Notes under the pieces: generated by a model
The model's database searches: none
What the model saw: only the letters and a program-made list of their open reading frames with translations
Told to the model about the DNA's origin: nothing
Shown: in pieces, positions 8,770 through 19,862 of the stretch
Numbering within the stretch: position 1 is the first letter of the stretch
How the letters are laid out: the number at the start of each line of letters is the position of its first letter
Assembly (NCBI RefSeq): GCF_001247745.1
Contig: NZ_LAIR01000002.1
Coordinates: 3,472,001 to 3,536,000, forward strand
Direction of reading: 5' to 3'
DNA: 64,000 nt
DNA from: Luteipulveratus halotolerans
GTDB lineage: Bacteria > Actinomycetota > Actinomycetes > Actinomycetales > Dermatophilaceae
Translations under genes and position numbers: made by a program

Positions 8770-9837
8770 TCATCCGTCCTTGATGGTGCGGTTCGAACCG
8801 ATCAGCAGCCAGAGCAGGAACGGCGCTCCGGCGACGCCGGTGATGACACCGACCGGCATGTTGGTGGTGCCGAGGAGGTAGGCACCGACGTAGTCGGCGG
8901 CGACGACGAGCGCCGCACCGACCAGTCCTGCGACGGGGATCGAGGGGCGACCACCGTTGAGCCGCCTCGCGATCGGGCCGGCGAGCAGCGACACGAACGC
9001 GATCGGCCCGACGACCGAGGTGGTGATCGCGGCCATCACGACGACCGCGCCCATCAGCCAGGCGCGCGTAGGTGTCGCGCGTACGCCGAGGCCTTGCGCC
9101 GCGTCGTCGCCGAGCTCGAGCATCTGCAGGCGCGGTGCGAGTGTCGCGATCAGCGGGAAGAGGATCGCGACCGTCAGCGCCATGCGCAGGATCTCGGTCC
9201 AGGTCACGGAGTTGAGGCTGCCGGTGAGCCAGACGAGTGCGTCCTGCGCCTTGTAGACGTCGGTCGTGGTGAACACCCACTGGACGACGGCCTGCAGCGC
9301 CGCGGCGAGCCCGACGCCCACGAGGATCATCCGGTAGGTCGCCACGCCCTTGCTGCCCGACAGGAACAGCACCGCCCCGGCGACGAGCAGCCCGCCGAGG
9401 ATCGCCGCCAGCCCGAGAGCGTCGCCGTCGAGCCCGAACGCCGTCATCGCGACGACGGCAGCGGCGGACGAGCCCATGGTCACGCCGATGACGTCGGGGC
9501 TGGCGAGCGGGTTACGCAGCATCGACTGGAACACCGCGCCGGACGCCCCGAACGCCAGACCGGCGAGGGTGCCCGCGACGGCGCGCGGCAGCTTGGACTC
9601 CATCACCTCGAATGTCGCGACCGGGATGTCGGCGCCGAACAGGATGCGGAAGAAGTCGGCGATCGTGACGGTGAAGTCGCCGAGCAGCACCCGCGCGGCG
9701 AACACACCCAGCCACAGCGCGCCGACGCCGAGGAGCACGAGAAGGTGACGTCGGCGTACGCGCTGGCGCACTCGGCGTACGACGGTCGCGGCCTCCGACT
9801 GGGTTGGCACCGAAGGAGATTCGAGGGACACGGACAT
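8770..9837 (-). CDS. Iron-siderophore ABC transporter, permease (FecD-like)
   Basis: 355 aa polytopic membrane protein of the FecCD family, with about ten hydrophobic segments. Family motifs visible include GASGAVFQSMLRNPLASPD and the C-terminal region GAPFLLWLL. The start at ATG 9837 overlaps the stop of the preceding permease gene by one base (TGATG), which marks translational coupling and settles the start against a longer arginine-rich extension. It forms the channel heterodimer with the 9837-10889 product. Confidence 0.93.
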   Translation of the reverse strand: MSVSLESPSVPTQSEAATVVRRVRQRVRRRHLLVLLGVGALWLGVFAARVLLGDFTVTIADFFRILFGADIPVATFEVMESKLPRAVAGTLAGLAFGASGAVFQSMLRNPLASPDVIGVTMGSSAAAVVAMTAFGLDGDALGLAAILGGLLVAGAVLFLSGSKGVATYRMILVGVGLAAALQAVVQWVFTTTDVYKAQDALVWLTGSLNSVTWTEILRMALTVAILFPLIATLAPRLQMLELGDDAAQGLGVRATPTRAWLMGAVVVMAAITTSVVGPIAFVSLLAGPIARRLNGGRPSIPVAGLVGAALVVAADYVGAYLLGTTNMPVGVITGVAGAPFLLWLLIGSNRTIKDG

Positions 9838-10889
9838 CAGCGGGCTCCCATCCGACGGACGAGGAGCACCAGGACGGGTGCGCCGATCACAGCGGTCATG
9901 ATGCCGACGGACACCTCGGCGGGCGGTGTGACGACGCGGCCGAGGGTGTCGGCGAGGATCATCAGCACGGGGCCGCCGAGCACGGATCCGAGCAGGATGC
10001 GGCGATGGTCGGGGCCGACGAGGATGCGCACGATGTGCGGGACGACGAGGCCCACGAACGCGATCGGACCGGCGACCGAGGTGGCTGCCGCGCACAGGAC
10101 GACCGCGCCGAGCCAGGCCAGGCCTCGCCCGAGCACCACACGTTGGCCGAGCGCACGAGCGAGGTCGTCACCGAGCGCGAGAGCGTTGAGCACTCCGCCG
10201 ACGGTGAGGCACAGCGCGAATCCGACTGCGAACACAGGGAGTACGGCCGGGATGGCCCCCATGTCGCGGCCGCTGATGCTGCCGACCTGCCAGAACCGGA
10301 AGACCTCGAGCGTCTCGCTGGAGCCGACCATGATGCCGGAGATGACGCTGGTGGCGCCGGCGGTGAGTGCGGCGCCGGCGAGCGCCATCGTGACGGGCTG
10401 CGGGCCTTTGGGGCCGAGTGCGGCGATGCCGTAGACGAGCGCTGCGGCGATCGCCGAGCCGAGCAGTGCGAGCCAGATGTAGGTCGACATCGTGGTCACG
10501 TCGAACCAGTAGATGCCGAGGATGACGGCGAGGGCGGCACCGGAGTTGATGCCGAGGATCCCGGGGTCTGCCAACGGGTTTCGGGTGACGCCCTGCAGGA
10601 CGGCGCCCGCGACCGCGACGGCCGCGCCTACGAGCAGACCGACGAGGACGCGGTCGACGCGCGAGCCGACGATGGCTGCCTCGTGACTCGATCCGGGTGC
10701 GTCGAACAGGTGCCCGAACGCCGTCGCCGGCGACAGCATCACCGAACCGACCATGAGGGAGACGATCGCGGCGAGGACGATCGCCACGACGCCGGCCAGC
10801 ACGATCGTCGTACGCGAGCGCAGACGCGCGACCGAGCCCCGATCCGCCGTGGTGGCGGTTCGGGGCTCGGTCGTGGCGGTGTCAGTCAC
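9837..10889 (-). CDS. Iron-siderophore ABC transporter, permease (FecC-like)
   Basis: 350 aa integral membrane protein of the FecCD family. It has the paired motif GAVLQGVTRNPLADPGILGI, the coupling-helix region AGPIAFVGLVVPHIVR and about ten membrane spans. It follows the binding-protein gene by 16 bp and is coupled to the second permease. The order binding protein, permease, permease, ATPase is the standard ferric-siderophore operon. Confidence 0.93.
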   Translation of the reverse strand: MTDTATTEPRTATTADRGSVARLRSRTTIVLAGVVAIVLAAIVSLMVGSVMLSPATAFGHLFDAPGSSHEAAIVGSRVDRVLVGLLVGAAVAVAGAVLQGVTRNPLADPGILGINSGAALAVILGIYWFDVTTMSTYIWLALLGSAIAAALVYGIAALGPKGPQPVTMALAGAALTAGATSVISGIMVGSSETLEVFRFWQVGSISGRDMGAIPAVLPVFAVGFALCLTVGGVLNALALGDDLARALGQRVVLGRGLAWLGAVVLCAAATSVAGPIAFVGLVVPHIVRILVGPDHRRILLGSVLGGPVLMILADTLGRVVTPPAEVSVGIMTAVIGAPVLVLLVRRMGAR

Positions 10890-10905
10890 AGCTGTCGCGC
10901 AGCGC

Positions 10906-11961
10906 TCACTTGGCCTTGTCGGCGGCCTGCGCGAGCTTGGGCAGGAACGTCTTCAGGCCGACGGGGATCGACAGCGGCGTCGGGCTCGACATCGTCAGCG
11001 TGGCGGGCTGGTCGGCGTTGGCGAAGTACGCGCCGGTCTTGAGCGCGGGAATCTTGCCGAGCAGCGGGTGCGCCTTGAGCTGGGCGTCCTGACCGGCCTT
11101 CTCGATGTCGAACACGACGACGTCGGCGGCGAGGGTGTTGGCCTTCTCGGCCGAGATGTCGACGCTGAAGCTCTGCGTCTTGCCGGCGAGCTTGGTCACG
11201 ACGGGAGCGGTCTTGAAGCCGAACTCCTCGAGCAGACGCGGACGGTTGTCGAGCGGGGTGTAGACGCCGAACTTGCTGAGGTCGGTCGGCGTGAACCACG
11301 GCCACGCGACGGTCTTGCCCTTGATCTGCGGGTACTTCGCGACCGCGGTCTTGATCTGGCCCTCGGTGCTGGAGATGACGTTGGTGGCCTCGCTCTCCTT
11401 GCCGAGCGCCTTGCCGATCATCCGCGTGGACTGCTGCCAGGAGGTGCCGTACGGCGCGCCCGGGTAGGCGATGACCGGCACGCCGAGCTTGGTGAGCTTG
11501 GTGTACTCGTCCTTGGTGAGGCCGGAGTTGGTCGCGAGGATCAGGTCGGGACGCGCCTTGTTGACCTCGTCGATCGGCGTACCGTCCTTGTCGCTGTAGC
11601 GGATCGGCTGCTTGCCGCCGAGCTCCTTCAGCTTCGTGTCGAACCAGTCGGTGGAGCGGTTCTTGTTGCCGCCCCAGTCGATCGCCGTCGCCGCGACCGG
11701 CACCGTGCCGAGCGCGAGAGCGATGTCGGCGTCGGACCAGCCCAGCGTCGCGACCCGCTTGGGCTGCTCCTTGATCGTGGTCGTGCCGAACGCGTGCTTG
11801 ATCGTGACGGGGAAGGCGCCCGCGGCGGCGCTGGTGCTGCCGGCCGCCGAGCCGGTGGCGCCGCCCTCCTCCTCACCGTTGGCGGGGCCGGTGCTGCACC
11901 CGGCAGCCAGGGTGGTGACCGCTGCCGCGGACACGAGGGCGAGGAACGAACGACGCTGCAC
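10906..11961 (-). CDS. Iron-siderophore substrate-binding lipoprotein
   Basis: 351 aa. The N-terminus is an arginine-led signal peptide (MQRRSFLALV) ending in the lipobox LAAGC, so the mature protein is lipid-anchored on the outer face of the membrane. A Ser/Ala/Gly linker precedes a helical-backbone periplasmic-binding fold of the FecB/FepB type. GTG 11961 was chosen for the adjacent GGAGA ribosome site and because it gives a correct signal peptide. First gene of the uptake operon. Iron-responsive-looking sites in the divergent promoter suggest repression when iron is plentiful. Confidence 0.92.
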   Translation of the reverse strand: MQRRSFLALVSAAAVTTLAAGCSTGPANGEEEGGATGSAAGSTSAAAGAFPVTIKHAFGTTTIKEQPKRVATLGWSDADIALALGTVPVAATAIDWGGNKNRSTDWFDTKLKELGGKQPIRYSDKDGTPIDEVNKARPDLILATNSGLTKDEYTKLTKLGVPVIAYPGAPYGTSWQQSTRMIGKALGKESEATNVISSTEGQIKTAVAKYPQIKGKTVAWPWFTPTDLSKFGVYTPLDNRPRLLEEFGFKTAPVVTKLAGKTQSFSVDISAEKANTLAADVVVFDIEKAGQDAQLKAHPLLGKIPALKTGAYFANADQPATLTMSSPTPLSIPVGLKTFLPKLAQAADKAK

Positions 11962-11980
11962 AGTGTCTCCAGTGGTGATC

Positions 11981-12018
11981 AAGGCAAGGTAAGCCTTCGG
12001 TAACTTAGGGCAGACTAA
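11981..12018. promoter_or_regulatory. Probable DtxR/IdeR-type iron boxes in divergent promoter
   Basis: Two short inverted repeats lie between the binding-protein gene and the siderophore-interacting protein gene: TTAGGGCAGACTAA at 12005-12018 and AAGGCAAGGTAAGCCTT at 11981-11997. The TTAG...CTAA spacing resembles the actinobacterial iron box (TTAGGTTAGCCTAACC). The assignment rests on similarity by eye plus the iron genes on both sides; the regulator gene is not in the window. Confidence 0.5.
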
Positions 12019-12134
12019 CAATGAGCGCGGTCGGGACGTCAAGCCCGGTCCGCCAGGTGTACGCCGACCGGCCGGGTCGGCGTACACCGCCCGTTCGCCG
12101 CATCGATCGCACACTCAACCCACAGGGAGACGAC

Positions 12135-12860
12135 ATGGCCAAGAAGGGCTGGGAGGGCGCCGTCCTCAAGCTGTACCGCGCCAAGGACTACACGTTCACG
12201 GTGCTCGACGCCGAACCCGTGACCGACCACTTCCAGCGCGTGCGCGTCTCGGGTGGCGGGCTGCTCGCGCACCACGAGCTGCACCCGACGATGTGGGTGC
12301 GACTGTGGTTCGACCACCCCGAGGGCAAGGCGCACCAGCGGGCGTTCACCCTCGTCGACGCCGATGTCGCGGCCGACGAGTTCACCCTCGAGTTCGCGAT
12401 CCACGACGGCGTCGCGTCACGGTGGGCGCTCGCCGCGCAGCCGGGCGACACCATCGAGGCGTCCCTGCAGGGCTCGGCCCTGACGCTGCCGTCACCGGCA
12501 CCGTCGGCGTACGTCATCGCCGGCGACATCGCCTCGCTTCCTGCGATCAACTCGCTGCTGGACGCGATCGGTGACGTCGACGCGCACGTCTACCTCGAGT
12601 GGGTGCACGAGTCGGACCGCACGCTGCCCGTACGGTCGCGCTCGCGTGACCGGGTGACGTGGGTCGCGCGCGAGCGTTCGGGCGAGGCCCTGGTCGAGGC
12701 CGTCACGAAGGCGCCGGGCGAGATCGGCGTCGACGCCTCATCGCTGTACGGCTGGGCCGCCTGCGATGCCGTCAGTACGCGCGCGATCACCAAGGTCTTC
12801 AAGGAGACCTATGGCCTGCCCAAGGGCTCGATCAAGACGCTCGGCTACTGGCAGCCCTGA
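12135..12860 (+). CDS. Siderophore-interacting protein (FAD ferric-siderophore reductase family)
   Basis: 241 aa. The N-terminal half is a FAD-binding barrel with VTDHFQRVRVSGGGL and the flavin-binding stretch HQRAFTLVD (equivalent to RxYT/R in relatives). The C-terminal half is the NAD(P)H-type SIP domain with WVHESD and a typical ending GYWQP. Members release iron from imported ferric siderophores in the cytoplasm. The start at ATG 12135 has GGGAG upstream. It is divergent from the uptake operon and shares its iron-box promoter region. Confidence 0.88.
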   Translation: MAKKGWEGAVLKLYRAKDYTFTVLDAEPVTDHFQRVRVSGGGLLAHHELHPTMWVRLWFDHPEGKAHQRAFTLVDADVAADEFTLEFAIHDGVASRWALAAQPGDTIEASLQGSALTLPSPAPSAYVIAGDIASLPAINSLLDAIGDVDAHVYLEWVHESDRTLPVRSRSRDRVTWVARERSGEALVEAVTKAPGEIGVDASSLYGWAACDAVSTRAITKVFKETYGLPKGSIKTLGYWQP

Positions 12861-12963
12861 GCCGCGCCGCCGGTCTCGCGGCGCGAGCTGTCCCGCTGGT
12901 CGAGTAGGCGAGCCCCGCAGGGCGAGCCGTATCGAGACCAGGCGACCGCGCAGGGGGCTCCCC

Positions 12964-13012
12964 AGGAACGTCAACACCGTTGCGGTTCAGCGTCAACGAC
13001 GTTGACGTTCCT
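12964..13012. terminator. Inverted repeat, possible terminator
   Basis: Arms AGGAACGTCAAC (12964-12975) and GTTGACGTTCCT (13001-13012) with a 25-bp loop that itself contains GTTG/CAAC pairs. It lies about 100 bp past the siderophore-interacting protein gene. Confidence 0.5.
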
Positions 13013-13207
13013 GAGAGAAGGTCATGCGCCCCCACCATCGAGCCCGAGTCGAAACCGGCGTACGACGCAGGGAGACTCTCCCCCACCGTCACCTGGTTTC
13101 GACTCGGGCCTCCGCTAGCGCTCCGCCCCGGCTCAACCAGCGGAGGGCGACTCGGGCCTCCGCTAGCGCTCCGCCCCGGCTCAACCAGCGGAGGGCCCAG
13201 GCGAACG

Positions 13208-13276
13208 GGGGTCTCCCGAGCAAGCGCAACGAGGTTGCGGGAATCTGCAACCATGTTGCGCACTCCTGGAGACCCC
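13208..13276. repeat. Nested inverted repeat
   Basis: Outer arms GGGGTCTCC (13208-13216) and GGAGACCCC (13268-13276), inner arms GCGCAAC (13224-13230) and GTTGCGC (13255-13261). The nested layout resembles the other palindromic families in this window, but no second copy of this one was seen. Confidence 0.5.
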
Positions 13277-13506
13277 ACCGCTCCGCTGGTCGATCCGCCC
13301 TCTCGTTGGTTGAGCCGGCCCGAGGCGCTAGCCGAGGGCCGTGTCAAAACCAGGCGATGTACAGGGAGAGCCTCCCCTTGGCGTACGTCGGTTTCGACTC
13401 GAGCGTCCGCTCCTTGGGGCGAGTAGGCGAGGAACGAGCCGTATCGAGACCCGCTCCGGCCCGGCTCAACCAGCGGGTACGTCGGCTCAAAACCAGCGGG
13501 GGCCGG

Positions 13507-15558
<2,052 letters not shown>

Positions 15559-15596
15559 GCCCGGAGTCTGTCACGACCCGCGCGCAGCGCCGACGA

Positions 15597-15666
15597 CGAA
15601 ACGACCCGCCCTTCGCTCCACGACCCGCGGATCAGTGGGTCGTCTCACAAGGAGCGGGTCGTTTCG
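15597..15666. repeat. 70-bp nested palindrome (ACGACCCGC family), copy 1
   Basis: Starts CGAAACGACCCGC and ends GCGGGTCGTTTCG, with an inner pair CACGACCCGCGG / GTGGGTCGTC. A slightly degenerate copy of the family best seen at 55808-55877. It lies between the start of nadE and the end of the protease gene, which are on the same strand, so it could terminate nothing except read-through toward nadE from the protease side. Confidence 0.8.
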
Positions 15667-15681
15667 CGGGAAGTGGGCGCC

Positions 15682-17277
15682 TCAGCCGACGCTGACGGCC
15701 GACCAGGCGGCGGCGACGGCGTTCTGCTCGGGCGAGCCGGCGCCGTACAGGTCCTTGGCGGCGTTGAGCGTGGCCGTGCGAGCGCCCGCGTAGTTGGTGC
15801 TGGAGGTCATGTAGACGGTGATCGCGCGGTACCAGATCTTGCCGAGCTTGTCGGCGCCGATGCCGGTGAGCGTCGAGCCGTTGCAGGTCGGCGAGCTGTG
15901 CTGCACGCCGTTGATGACCTTGGCGCCGCTGCCGTTGGCGAGCAGGTAGGCGAAGTGGTTGGCGACACCCGAGGAGTAGTGGACGTCGAGGTCACCGAGC
16001 TTGCTGTTGTAGCAGTCGGGCGACTGGCCGTCCTTGCTCGGCTTGTCCATGAACCGCAGCGCCGGGCGGTCCTTCATGATCTCCTCGCCCACGAACCAGT
16101 CGCCCGGGTCGTCGGCGTTGCTGCTGCGCAGCTCGACGAGCGCGCCGAAGATGTCGCTGCTCGCCTCGTTGAGCCCGCCCGACTCGCCGGAGTAGGTGAG
16201 GTTGGCGGTCGCCTCCATCACGCCGTGCGACATCTCGTGGGCCGCGACGTCGGTGGAGACGAGCGGTCCGGCGACCTTGCCGTCACCGTCGCCGTACGTC
16301 ATCTGCTTGCCGTCCCAGAAGGCGTTGACGTAGTTGTCGCCGTAGTGCACGCGGCTCGGAACTCCCTTGCCGTCGTTGAAGATTCCGTTGCGGCCGTGCA
16401 CCTGCTTGTAGTAGTCCCACGTCGCCGCGGTGCCGAACTGCACGTCGACCGCGGCGCTCGCCCGGTCGGTGGTGGTGCCGTTGCCCCAGTGGTTGTCGGC
16501 GTCGGTGAACGTCGGGCCGGTCGCGCAGCCGACGCTCAGCAGCTGGCACAGCACCGGTGCGTCGGTGCCGTTCTTGACGTCCTTCGTGACGGCGTTGCCG
16601 CGCGTGGCGTCCTTGAGCTCGTACCCGCCGCTCACGGCCGTCGACGAGACGGGCACGGTGCCGCGGTAGAGGCTCTTGCCGTCGCCCTCGGCGGTGTGGA
16701 TGCGCTGCTCGCTCACGAGGAGAGCGCCGGTGGTGGCGTCGACGGTCGACACGATGCGACTCGGCGTGCCGTCGGCCTGGGTGCCACCGACCGTGAACTC
16801 GTACGCGAGTCGAGGCGCTCCCGTACGCGCCTCGATGACGAGCGTGCCCTGGCCGGCCTTGGCCAGCCCGGCGTGCGCGGCCTTGGCCTGCGCGGCGTCG
16901 AGGCGCGGCGTACGGCTGATCGTCACCGGCGTACGCAGGGTGAGGCTCGCGCCCTTCCACGCGCCGGCCCGGTCGGTGTGGACGACCGTGTCACCGCCGA
17001 GCACCTTCAGCCCGCCGACCGTGCGGTCCAGCCGGACGTGGCTGGTGCCGTCACGGTCGACGACGACGTCACGGACGGTGAACCGGTCGTCGCCGGTCGC
17101 GCGCATCGCGGCACGGTGGCCGGCTGCAGCCGAGGTGGCGCGCTGGGCGGCGGCCGACGACGTCGGGCGGTCGTCGGTGCGACTGGAGGCGGCTCCGGCC
17201 TGGGATGTCGCGGTGAGGCCGAGGGTTGCGGAGGTCAGGACGGTCGTGGTCGCGGCGAGAAGAACCTTCGTACGCAT
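15682..17277 (-). CDS. Secreted M4 (thermolysin-like) neutral metalloprotease
   Basis: 531 aa pre-pro-protein. A signal peptide ending around TSQAGAASS is followed by an FTP/PepSY-type propeptide region and the peptidase. The zinc motif HEMSH lies near residue 345, the third ligand in GGLNEASSDIFG about 20 residues later, and the C-terminal DVHYSSGVANHFAYLL is the M4 signature with the catalytic histidine. It is exported and self-processed to digest proteins outside the cell. ATG 17277 has GGAG about 10 nt upstream and gives a proper signal peptide. Confidence 0.94.
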   Translation of the reverse strand: MRTKVLLAATTTVLTSATLGLTATSQAGAASSRTDDRPTSSAAAQRATSAAAGHRAAMRATGDDRFTVRDVVVDRDGTSHVRLDRTVGGLKVLGGDTVVHTDRAGAWKGASLTLRTPVTISRTPRLDAAQAKAAHAGLAKAGQGTLVIEARTGAPRLAYEFTVGGTQADGTPSRIVSTVDATTGALLVSEQRIHTAEGDGKSLYRGTVPVSSTAVSGGYELKDATRGNAVTKDVKNGTDAPVLCQLLSVGCATGPTFTDADNHWGNGTTTDRASAAVDVQFGTAATWDYYKQVHGRNGIFNDGKGVPSRVHYGDNYVNAFWDGKQMTYGDGDGKVAGPLVSTDVAAHEMSHGVMEATANLTYSGESGGLNEASSDIFGALVELRSSNADDPGDWFVGEEIMKDRPALRFMDKPSKDGQSPDCYNSKLGDLDVHYSSGVANHFAYLLANGSGAKVINGVQHSSPTCNGSTLTGIGADKLGKIWYRAITVYMTSSTNYAGARTATLNAAKDLYGAGSPEQNAVAAAWSAVSVG

Positions 17278-17402
17278 CAGATGTGCTCCGTTCGAGAAGT
17301 CAGACTGGGGGCGATCTGGCTCACGCAGTGGTCGCACGCTACTGAGCGGTCACCTCGCCGTGGGGACTACGCGTCGACGAGTTCCGCCGTACGCCGACGC
17401 AC

Positions 17403-17471
17403 CAAACGACCCGCTCCCTGCGAGACGACCCGCGGATCCGCGGGTCGTCTCGCAGAGAGCGGGTCGTTTCG
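17403..17471. repeat. Nested palindrome (ACGACCCGC family), copy 2
   Basis: Near-perfect: outer arms AAACGACCCGCTC / GAGCGGGTCGTTT and inner arms TGCGAGACGACCCGCGGA / complement, centred on GGATCC. It separates two divergent genes (protease and the small membrane protein), so it is not simply a terminator. Confidence 0.85.
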
Positions 17472-17511
17472 TGACGGGCCACCGCTGGGCGGGGTGGGGC
17501 ACACTGCTGCC

Positions 17512-17838
17512 GTGCGCACCACCCTCTCCGCTCGCGAGCGCCGGATCGGCGCCCTCTCGGTGCTGCTCCTCGAGCTCGCGACGCTCGCGTCGGTCGTGGC
17601 CGGCCTTCAGCTGAAGGGGTCGGCGGACGACTGCGACGCGGTGTTCTCCTGCGAGGGCGGCGCACTCGGTGGCGGCCTGGTCGTCGCCGGCGGCACGATC
17701 GTGATCATGCTCGTCGGCGTCGTGGGTCTCGCGATCGCCGAGCGCCGTGGCAGGCCCCGCGCGTGGCGCTGGCCGGTCGGAGCCATCGCCGCCATGGCCG
17801 TGCTCGTGCTCGGCGGGGTGATCTGGGCGCAGCTCTGA
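17512..17838 (+). CDS. Small membrane protein with two predicted spans, unknown function
   Basis: 108 aa from GTG 17512. Hydrophobic segments run from about residue 14 to 30, 47 to 70 and 80 to 105; the central loop carries two cysteines (DDCDAVFSCEGG). No family recognised. It is flanked on both sides by copies of the ACGACCCGC palindrome and faces the PoxB-type gene tail to tail. Confidence 0.65.
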   Translation: MRTTLSARERRIGALSVLLLELATLASVVAGLQLKGSADDCDAVFSCEGGALGGGLVVAGGTIVIMLVGVVGLAIAERRGRPRAWRWPVGAIAAMAVLVLGGVIWAQL

Positions 17839-17859
17839 CCGCTCCCGTACGCCGACGTA

Positions 17860-17929
17860 CGAAAAGACCCGCTCCTTGCGAAACGACCCGCGGATCAGCG
17901 GGTCGTCTCGCAGAACGCGGGTCGTTTCG
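17860..17929. repeat. Nested palindrome (ACGACCCGC family), copy 3
   Basis: 70 bp between two convergent genes, centred on GGATCAGC. The left outer arm reads CGAAAAGACCCGCTCC, with one mismatch to the right arm. Here it could serve as a bidirectional terminator. Confidence 0.8.
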
Positions 17930-17946
17930 TGGAGCGGCTCGGCCGG

Positions 17947-19686
17947 TCAGCGCGGGATGTTGCGCAGGTTCGACCGGGCCATCGAAACCGCTTCTCCCGC
18001 ACCGCCGTTCAGCACGATCTTGCTCATCGCGGTGGCGAACCCGAACACCTGCGACGAGGAGATCTTGGGCGGGATCGACAATGCGTTGGGGTCGGTGACG
18101 ACGTCGACGAGCGTGGGCCCGCGCTGCGCGAGCGCCTCGCCGAGCGCGCCCTCCAGCTGGCGCGGGTCGGTGACGCGCACGGAAAACCACCCCATCGCAG
18201 CGGCGATCGCGGCGTAGTCGACCGACGGCACGTCGACCCCGAAGTCGGGCAGCTTGTCGACGAGCATCTCGAGCTTGACCATGCCGAGCGTCGAGTTGTT
18301 GAAGAGCACGACGTTCACGGGCAGCTCGTACGCCGCGACCGTGAGCATCTCGCCGAGCAGCATGCCGAGCCCGCCGTCACCGGACACCGAGATGACCTGC
18401 CGTTCGGGCTGCGCGAGCTGGGCGCCGATCGCCTGCGGCAGCGCGTTGGCCATCGACCCGTGCAGGAACGAACCGATCAGCCGCCGCGTGCCGAGCGGGT
18501 TGACGTAGCGAGCGGTCCACACGTTGCACATGCCCGTGTCGGCGGTGAAGATCGCGTCCGGCGCGGCCACCCCGTCGAGGATGGACGCGACGTACTCGGG
18601 GTGGATCGGCTCCTTGTGCTCGACGTTCTTGGTGTACGCACCGACCGCCTTGTTCATCAGCTTGTCGTGCCGTTTGAGCGTCTGCTCCAGGAACTTGGTG
18701 CTCTTCTTGGGCTGTACCAACGGTTTCAGGGCGATCAGCGTCGCGAGCACGTCACCGTGCACCGGGATGTCGACGGAGGTACGCCGACCGATCACCGTCG
18801 CGTCGCGGTCGACCTGTGCGGTGCGTACGTCGGGGAGGAACTGGTCGTACGGGAAGTCGGTGCCGAGCATGACCAGCAGGTCGGCACCCTCCATGCCCTG
18901 CGCCGCAGCGCCGTAGCCGAGCAGGCCCGTCATGCCGACGTCGTAGGGGTTGTCGTACTGGATGAGCTCCTTGCCCCGCAGCGAGTGCCCGATCGGCGCA
19001 CCGATGGTCTCGGCCAGGTCGACCACCTCGTCGTGGGCGCCCGCGACGCCGGCGCCGACGAAGATCGCGACCTTGTCGGCGTCGTTGATCGCCTTGGCCA
19101 GCGCCTCGACGGAAGCCTGATTCGGTTGCAGCACACCCGGACTCACGGGCACGTACGTCGGTGCGTCGTGGGTGGCCTCCTCGTCGGCGATGTCACCGGG
19201 CAGCGTCACGACCGCGACTCCCGGCGCCGACACGGCGTGCCGGATGGCGGCGTGGACGACCCGGGGCGACTGCTCCGGCGTACTGACCATCTCGGAGTAG
19301 ACCGAGCACTCGGTGAAGATGCGGTCGGGGTGGGTCTCCTGGAAGTAGCCCTGCCCGATCTGGCTGCTCGGGATGTGGCTCGCGATCGCGAGAACCTTTG
19401 CGCCAGAACGGTTTGCGTCGTAGAGACCGTTGATCAGGTGCAGGTTGCCGGGGCCGCACGAGCCGGCGCAGGCGACCAGCTCGCCGGTGACCTGAGCGTC
19501 CGCGCCGGCCGCGAACGCCGCCGACTCCTCGTGGCGGACGTGGATCCAGTCGATGCCGCCGTTCTGCGCGCCGCCCGTGCGGCGTACGGCGTCGACGACG
19601 GGGTTGAGGCTGTCGCCCACGATGCCGTAGATGCGGCGTACCCCCGCGTCTTGCAGCTGCTGGACGATCTGGTCGGCGAGCTTCAT
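17947..19686 (-). CDS. poxB: Thiamine-diphosphate pyruvate oxidase/dehydrogenase (PoxB-type)
   Basis: 579 aa. Three-domain ThDP enzyme: N-terminal PYR domain with the catalytic glutamate in HVRHEESAAFAAGAD, a central FAD/nucleotide-binding domain, and a C-terminal PP domain with SGDGGLGMLLGE...NN for ThDP-Mg. Members of this branch decarboxylate pyruvate to acetate and CO2 with electrons passed to the quinone pool. Acetolactate synthase is a relative, but the N-terminus and the lack of a nearby small subunit favour PoxB. ATG 19686 has CGGAG 7 nt upstream. Single gene. Confidence 0.85.
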   Translation of the reverse strand: MKLADQIVQQLQDAGVRRIYGIVGDSLNPVVDAVRRTGGAQNGGIDWIHVRHEESAAFAAGADAQVTGELVACAGSCGPGNLHLINGLYDANRSGAKVLAIASHIPSSQIGQGYFQETHPDRIFTECSVYSEMVSTPEQSPRVVHAAIRHAVSAPGVAVVTLPGDIADEEATHDAPTYVPVSPGVLQPNQASVEALAKAINDADKVAIFVGAGVAGAHDEVVDLAETIGAPIGHSLRGKELIQYDNPYDVGMTGLLGYGAAAQGMEGADLLVMLGTDFPYDQFLPDVRTAQVDRDATVIGRRTSVDIPVHGDVLATLIALKPLVQPKKSTKFLEQTLKRHDKLMNKAVGAYTKNVEHKEPIHPEYVASILDGVAAPDAIFTADTGMCNVWTARYVNPLGTRRLIGSFLHGSMANALPQAIGAQLAQPERQVISVSGDGGLGMLLGEMLTVAAYELPVNVVLFNNSTLGMVKLEMLVDKLPDFGVDVPSVDYAAIAAAMGWFSVRVTDPRQLEGALGEALAQRGPTLVDVVTDPNALSIPPKISSSQVFGFATAMSKIVLNGGAGEAVSMARSNLRNIPR

Positions 19687-19862
19687 GACACTCCGTTCGC
19701 ATGCGGCTGGGTCGTGCCCCACGCTAGCCCGGCGCAGGTCCGGGTCGACAGAGCCCACCTGCATCCCCCAGCGGTGCAGGTGGGCTGGGTCGGCGACGTC
19801 AGACGGCCGCGGGCTCCGGCGTACGCACCGGCTGCGTCAGCTGGGAGGCGCGCCTGCGCCTC

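Larger units (their letters stand above)
12890..13500. repeat. Repeat-rich intergenic region (CCGCTGGTYGAG family)
   Basis: No gene is seen from 12861 to 13506. The stretch holds several copies of a dispersed element built from CTGGT(T/C)GAG...GTATCGAGAC or GTTTCGAC...GGCTCAACCAGCGG in both orientations. A 48-bp unit is duplicated exactly in tandem at 13101-13148 and 13149-13196. Related arrays occur at 25600-25793 and 51028-51245. Two separate hairpins (12964-13012 and 13208-13276) sit within it. Confidence 0.75.

Noticed and set aside
7900..10434. Plus-strand frame of over 800 codons opposite the siderophore transporter genes
   Set aside because: Antisense shadow; the minus-strand frames have clear ABC transporter motifs and coupled starts.
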